Assembly (NCBI GenBank): GCA_025934775.1
Contig: JAICWO010000006.1
Location: forward strand, 224,581-288,580
Origin: Gemmatimonadaceae bacterium
GTDB lineage: Bacteria > Gemmatimonadota > Gemmatimonadetes > Gemmatimonadales > Gemmatimonadaceae
DNA length: 64,000 nt
Reading direction: 5' to 3'
In this document: positions 59,724 to 64,000 of the stretch, piece by piece
Position numbering within the stretch: the stretch's first letter is position 1
How the letters are laid out: each line of letters opens with the position of its first letter
Translations under genes and position numbers: made by a program
The notes under the pieces: generated by a model
The model's database searches: none
Seen by the model: only the letters and a program-made list of their open reading frames with translations
Told to the model about the DNA's origin: nothing

Positions 59724-61709
59724 CTACTTCGCCGTCCAGGTGTTATTCGCCCGATCGACATCGAGTCCCTTCATGTCGGGATCGAGCTCGATCTTCGCCA
59801 GCTTCTTCCCCGCGAACGCGTACTGGCGGATGTAGTACGTCGTGTTCGTGCTCCACACTTCCGCCGGATAGTCGTAGTTCTGCGTCGATCCATCTGAGAA
59901 CGTGAATCGCGCGTGAATCGGCAGCACGCCGCGCGCTCTGTTCATGTACCGCACGGCGACGTACTCCGAGTCGCCGCGCTGCTGGGTGACCACGCTGTCG
60001 ACCGCCTGATCGAAATGCGGGTTCTCGATGAAGAACTCGCGGAAGTACCAGTCGAGCCGCTTGCCGCTCACGTCTTCCATCGTGCGGTAGAAATCGACTG
60101 GCGTGGGATGCTTGAACGCCCACCGCGCGGTGTACGTGCGGAACGCGTCGTCGAATGCCGGGGCGCCAAGGATCTCGTCGCGGAGCTGGCCGAGGGAGAC
60201 GGCGGTCTTGACGTACGCATTCTCGCCCAGGAGCTGTGGGTTGATGCGATCCGGCTGCACATCGAGCGGCTGGTCGGCGTCGTGCTGCATGTACGCTTCG
60301 ACCTGACGGCGGTCGCTCGCGATCCGCTGGTCATACGTCCCCTTCTCCGGATAGCGCCGTGCCTCCGAGAAGTAGTTGATGAACGTGTTGAAGCCTTCGT
60401 CCTGCCACATGTGCATCCGCTCGTTCGAGCCGACGGTCATCGGGAACCACTGATGGCCGATCTCGTGGGTGATCACGTTGTACAGCTCGTACTTGTCGTT
60501 CGCGGGCGCTTCCATCGCGAGCATCGGGTACTCCATGCCGCTGATCGGACCTTCGGTCACGCTGATCTGCGGCCACGGGTACGGATACCACCGCTCCGTG
60601 TATTCCTGGATCGACGTGCGCGCCATGTCCGCCGATTCGTGCCACGTCCCGGCGGAGCTCTGCCGGTAGTAGCCGAAGGCGTAGTGCCCGTTCCAGTACT
60701 CGGCGTCCCAGATGTAGTCCGGCGAGGCGGCCCACACGGCGTCGCGCACGTCGTTCGCCTTGAAGTGCCAGGTGAGCGTGCCGCTCTTCGTCGGCCGCGC
60801 CGCGCCGCTTCGGAGCTCCGCCTCGGAGACGATGTTCGTCTGCGTCGTGCCGTTCTTCTGCGTCGTCTTGAGGCGCGCGATCTCGGTCGGCGTGAGCACC
60901 TGCGTTTCGTTCTGCAGCATGCCCGTCGCGGCCACGATGTACCCGGCGGGCACCGTCACGTAGACGTCGAAGTTGCCGTACTCGAGATAGAATTCGCCCT
61001 GTCCGAGATACGGCTCCGTGTTCCAGCCGCGAATGTCGTCGTAGACGCAGAGCCGCGGATACCATTGAGCAATCTCATACAGCGCGCCGTCGCGCCCCAT
61101 GCGGTCGGCGCCGTGCTCCGGAACGAGAAAGTGCCAGTCGATGTTCAGCACCGTCGTTTTTCCGGGCGGCAGCGGACTCGCGAGGTCCACTTTCATCACC
61201 GTGCCCTCGACGCGGGACTTGAGCGCCGTATGCTTGCCCGCCCCGCTCACCTCGTCGAGGCGATCGATCACATCGCCGCCCTCGAAGTTTCGCGCCCCAA
61301 ACCGCGAGTTGGCGGGGAAGACGTACGAGTTCAGTGAACCGTTCTTGAACGCGTTCTGCTCGACCTGGAACCAGAGGAACTTGAGCGTGTCGGGCGAATT
61401 GTTGGTGTAGTGAATCGTCTCGGAGCCGCGCACGGATTTCTGCGTGGTGTCGAGGGTGCCGTGCAGTTCATAATCGACGCGCTGCTGCCAGTAGCGAGGG
61501 CCCGGTAGGCCGGACCCGCTCCGGAATTCATTGCCAGGCGGCAGATTGAGCGGCGCGAACAGCGACGTGTCGCCCACGCCCGTCGTGTCGATGCCTTTCG
61601 CATTCAAAGGCCGCGGCGGGAGTTGATTTTGCTGCGCCAGCAGCGACAGGTATGGAGTGGCGGACGCCGCGAGCAGCAGCGCGAGCAGGCGCGAGAAACC
61701 GTTCTTCAT
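59724..61709 (-). CDS. M1-family metallopeptidase
   Basis: The protein has 661 residues from the ATG at 61707-61709 with a signal peptide (RLLALLLAASATPYLSLLAQ). The zinc motif is VITHEIGHQWFPMTVGSNER, and the third ligand Glu is in MWQDEGFNTFINYFSEA. A GMEYP (GxMEN-like) motif in ITEGPISGMEYPMLAMEA-type context precedes it. This is a secreted gluzincin aminopeptidase that degrades peptides in the envelope. It is separated from DUF411 by a terminator. Confidence 0.92.
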   Translation of the reverse strand: MKNGFSRLLALLLAASATPYLSLLAQQNQLPPRPLNAKGIDTTGVGDTSLFAPLNLPPGNEFRSGSGLPGPRYWQQRVDYELHGTLDTTQKSVRGSETIHYTNNSPDTLKFLWFQVEQNAFKNGSLNSYVFPANSRFGARNFEGGDVIDRLDEVSGAGKHTALKSRVEGTVMKVDLASPLPPGKTTVLNIDWHFLVPEHGADRMGRDGALYEIAQWYPRLCVYDDIRGWNTEPYLGQGEFYLEYGNFDVYVTVPAGYIVAATGMLQNETQVLTPTEIARLKTTQKNGTTQTNIVSEAELRSGAARPTKSGTLTWHFKANDVRDAVWAASPDYIWDAEYWNGHYAFGYYRQSSAGTWHESADMARTSIQEYTERWYPYPWPQISVTEGPISGMEYPMLAMEAPANDKYELYNVITHEIGHQWFPMTVGSNERMHMWQDEGFNTFINYFSEARRYPEKGTYDQRIASDRRQVEAYMQHDADQPLDVQPDRINPQLLGENAYVKTAVSLGQLRDEILGAPAFDDAFRTYTARWAFKHPTPVDFYRTMEDVSGKRLDWYFREFFIENPHFDQAVDSVVTQQRGDSEYVAVRYMNRARGVLPIHARFTFSDGSTQNYDYPAEVWSTNTTYYIRQYAFAGKKLAKIELDPDMKGLDVDRANNTWTAK

Positions 61710-61737
61710 CGGTGCGATCGGGCTGGAGACAGGACGC

Positions 61738-61779
61738 AAAAAAGCCGAGACTGCTCATGTGTAATCAAGCAGCCTCGGT
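61738..61779 (-). terminator. Rho-independent terminator after the DUF411 gene
   Basis: The arms CCGAGACTGCT (61746-61756) and AGCAGCCTCGG (61769-61779) have one mismatch. On the minus strand the hairpin is followed by a T run (complement of 61738-61744). It lies between the DUF411 stop and the M1 start. Confidence 0.82.
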
Positions 61780-61825
61780 CATCCGAGCAAGAAGAGCGCC
61801 CGCTAGCGAGTTGTAAGGGTGGCGT

Positions 61826-62290
61826 TCAGCGGCTCGCGTACACGCGCGTCTTGCCGGAGCGCTCCCACGCGATGACGTCGTACTTGTCCGCCTTTCCACT
61901 CGTCTCCATCCCCGGCGCGCCGTTCGGCATCCCCGGCACCGCGAGCCCGACGATCTGCGCCTTCTCCGCGAGCATCTTCTTGATGAGGCCGGCCGGCACG
62001 TGCCCCTCGACCACGTACGCGCCGACCACCGCGGTGTGGCACGACTGCAGCGCGGCGGGGACCTGCATCGTGCGTTTGATCTCGTCCATGTCGGGCGTGT
62101 CGCGCACCATCGTCACGAATCCGTTCGCGCTCAAGTGCTTGACCCATTTCGTGCAGCACCCGCAGCTCGGGTCCTTGTACACGGTGATGACGGGAAGCAC
62201 CGGCGCATCGGCGAGCAGCCGATCGCTAGCGACGAGCAGGCCAGCGGCGCTGGCCACCGAGGCACGAAGCCAACCGCGGCGAGAGATCAT
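61826..62290 (-). CDS. DUF411 metal-binding protein
   Basis: The protein has 154 residues from the ATG at 62288-62290; a GTG at 62296 is an alternative. A twin-arginine-like signal (SRRGWLRASVASAAG) leads to a DUF411 domain: VYKDPSCGCCTKWVKHLSANGF with a CxCC metal site, LQSCHTAVVGAYVVEGHVPAGLI with the second site, and IVGLAVPGMPNGAPGMET. Such proteins are often found with copper resistance genes. It may bind copper in the periplasm; no copper genes are adjacent. Confidence 0.87.
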   Translation of the reverse strand: MISRRGWLRASVASAAGLLVASDRLLADAPVLPVITVYKDPSCGCCTKWVKHLSANGFVTMVRDTPDMDEIKRTMQVPAALQSCHTAVVGAYVVEGHVPAGLIKKMLAEKAQIVGLAVPGMPNGAPGMETSGKADKYDVIAWERSGKTRVYASR

Positions 62291-62362
62291 CGTCACAATC
62301 TACTGATGTGCTCCGGAAAAAGCGCTGCGGCGCTCCCGGCGGCGAGCTAGCTTCCCCAGTTC

Positions 62363-63973
62363 ATGCCTTCCACCACCGCCGCCAGCGCACGCGATCGATT
62401 CACGCTCGGAGTCTTGCAGCTCGGAGCGCTGGCCGTGGTGCTCGCGGCATCGCCGTACAAGCAGTTCGACCTCGATCGCTACTTCGTCCCCAAGGAGCTG
62501 GTGCTCCACGTGTGCGCCGCCGTCGGCGCGCTCGTCTGGGTCAGCAAGTGCCGCCGCGTGACGATCACCGTGGTCGATGCCCTCCTCGCCGCATTTCTCC
62601 TCGAGAGCGTGATCTCCGCCGCGTCCGCGATCAACCTCTGGGCGGCGGAGCGTGCACTCGCGATCTCCATCTCCGGCGCGCTCCTCTTCTGGGTCGCATC
62701 GGCGCTGCGCCGCATCGGTCTCGTCCGCCCGCTGCTCGTCGCGCTGGCCTTTGCGGTCGTCGTGGGCGCCGCGACCTCGCTCGCGCAGGCGTACGGCGTG
62801 CAGACGGAATTCTTCAGCCTCAACCGCGCGCCCGGCGGCACGTTCGGCAACCGCAATTTCGTGGCGCATCTCTGCGCCATCGGGACGCCGTTGGTGCTGC
62901 TCACCGCGCTCACGGCGCGGCGCGGCTTCGGCAGCATTTTCGGCGGGATCGCCATGGCGGTGCTGGCGGCGGCGCTCGTGATGTCGCGGAGCCGCGCGGC
63001 GTGGCTGGCGGTGCTCGTCCTCGCCGTCCCCACCGGTCTGCTCGCGCTGCTCACGCGCCAGCGATGGGCCGACGGACGCACGCTGCGTCGTCTGTTCGTG
63101 ATGGGCGCCACCGCCGCGGCCGGCGTCGCGGTCGCGGTGCTGCTCCCGAACCGGCTGGAGTGGAAGAGCGAGAACCCGTACCTCGAGTCGGCGACGGGTT
63201 TAGTAAACTATAAAGAGGGCAGTGGACGCGGACGGCTCGTGCAATACGAGAACTCCGTTCGCATGACGCTCGCCCATCCGCTGTTCGGCGTCGGCCCGGG
63301 CAACTGGCCGGTGGCGTATCCCAAGTACGCGTCGCGCAACGATCCGTCGATGTCGCAGGAAGACGGCCTCACCTCCAACCCGTGGCCGAGCAGCGACTGG
63401 GTGGCGTACCTGTCGGAGCGGGGCATCATCGGCTTCGCGCTGCTGCTGCTCGTTTTCCTCGGCCTGCTCGGCCGCGCGATCGGCGAGCTCCGCGCCGGCG
63501 GCGCGCGCGATCCGGAGCGCGTCCTCACGGCGATCGCGCTTGTCGGCACGATCATCGCGACGGCGGTCGTTGGCGCGTTCGATGCCGTGCTGCTCATCGC
63601 CGTGCCGACGTTCTTCGTCTGGACGCTGGCGGGCGCGCTCTCGCCGCCGCAACTGCGGGGACTCGATTACGGGACGGGCATCCGCGAGATCGGTCCGATC
63701 CTGGTCGTCGTGCTCGGGGCGATCGCGATCGGACGGAGCGCCACGGAGTTCGCCGCGATCGCGACCTACGGCACGAGCGCGCGGCTGGGCGCCATTCAGG
63801 AGGCGGCGATGCTCGATCCGGGCAATTATCGAATTCGAATCAAGGCCGCGCAGGCATACCTCTCGCGCGGCGATTGTCGCCGCGCGCGGCCGCATTCGCG
63901 CGCCGCGCGGAGCCACTTACCGAACGCCGCCGAGCCGCGGCGGCGCGTCGCCCCCAGCGGCGGCCGCCGTTAG
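62363..63973 (+). CDS. O-antigen ligase-family membrane protein
   Basis: The protein has 536 residues with about 12 TMs. The Wzy_C-like periplasmic loop carries GSGRGRLVQYENSVRMTLAHP, then LFGVGPGNWPVAYPKY, and SSDWVAYLSERGIIGF. A short tail (about 470-536) has TPR-like helices (AAMLDPGNYRIRIKAAQAYLSRGD) and ends basic (PRRRVAPSGGRR). Members join or polymerise surface glycans. No other glycan gene is in the window. It starts 73 bp after the DUF411 start on the opposite strand. Confidence 0.85.
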   Translation: MPSTTAASARDRFTLGVLQLGALAVVLAASPYKQFDLDRYFVPKELVLHVCAAVGALVWVSKCRRVTITVVDALLAAFLLESVISAASAINLWAAERALAISISGALLFWVASALRRIGLVRPLLVALAFAVVVGAATSLAQAYGVQTEFFSLNRAPGGTFGNRNFVAHLCAIGTPLVLLTALTARRGFGSIFGGIAMAVLAAALVMSRSRAAWLAVLVLAVPTGLLALLTRQRWADGRTLRRLFVMGATAAAGVAVAVLLPNRLEWKSENPYLESATGLVNYKEGSGRGRLVQYENSVRMTLAHPLFGVGPGNWPVAYPKYASRNDPSMSQEDGLTSNPWPSSDWVAYLSERGIIGFALLLLVFLGLLGRAIGELRAGGARDPERVLTAIALVGTIIATAVVGAFDAVLLIAVPTFFVWTLAGALSPPQLRGLDYGTGIREIGPILVVVLGAIAIGRSATEFAAIATYGTSARLGAIQEAAMLDPGNYRIRIKAAQAYLSRGDCRRARPHSRAARSHLPNAAEPRRRVAPSGGRR

Positions 63974-64000
63974 AGGCTGCTCAAAAGCACACATCTTACG

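Overview
The window is very GC-rich, gene-dense bacterial DNA. It carries no rRNA, tRNA, phage or IS gene that I could find. Several traits suggest a soil-type Gemmatimonadota or a relative: many secreted proteins with an AQ-type signal cleavage site, M61 and M1 peptidases, a CarboxypepD_reg/Plug protein, PadR regulators, hybrid kinases, and a lanthanide-type PQQ alcohol dehydrogenase beside a caa3-type oxidase. This assignment is an inference from gene content, not a phylogenetic result.

Layout. 1-7 kb: the leuS 3' end, a ferritin-VIT iron exporter, a two-PDZ secreted protein, a Kup potassium transporter, a PadR repressor with a striking phased operator, CsbD, and a TonB-domain protein. 7-13 kb: a minus-strand set of ECF sigma factor, small membrane protein, CpxP-like protein, TolC, MacA-like adaptor and MacB-like permease. 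The adaptor has a large Gly-rich insertion and no ATPase gene is present. 13-24 kb: housekeeping and repair genes (HD hydrolase, hybrid kinase, AAA ATPase, cyclophilin, endonuclease III, PolX with a degraded active site, alpha/beta hydrolase, deacetylase-family enzyme, M42 peptidase). 24-31 kb: a plug-only TonB protein, an M61 peptidase, a lipoprotein, and a minor-pilin operon (fimT-pilV-pilW-pilX). 31-37.5 kb: a FadN/FadA-type beta-oxidation pair, an EAL protein, and an amidohydrolase.

37.6-52.5 kb is the most interesting part. Twelve minus-strand genes are packed with 1-4 bp overlaps or short gaps: xoxF-like dehydrogenase (with the Asp-Tyr-Asp lanthanide signature), xoxJ-like binding protein, cytochrome c, caa3 oxidase subunits II, I and III, a small membrane protein, CtaG, an aberrant Nramp-family transporter, two PRC-barrel-like proteins and a sensor kinase. 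The divergent plus-strand genes encode an ABC-type binding protein, a YVTN beta-propeller and a PAP2 phosphatase. The first two resemble the accessory proteins of PQQ-alcohol dehydrogenase systems. The arrangement implies alcohol oxidation in the periplasm, with electrons passing through the cytochrome c to a dedicated oxygen reductase.

52.5-64 kb: a second PAP2 protein, a large sensor kinase, an AlkA-type glycosylase overlapping a UdgX uracil-DNA crosslinking protein, a small charged protein, a DUF502 membrane protein, an MliC-like lipoprotein, a SET-domain protein, an M1 peptidase, a DUF411 protein and an O-antigen-ligase-family protein. Several intergenic regions hold long imperfect palindromes. 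Two of them (309-462 and 21503-21662) belong to the same family.
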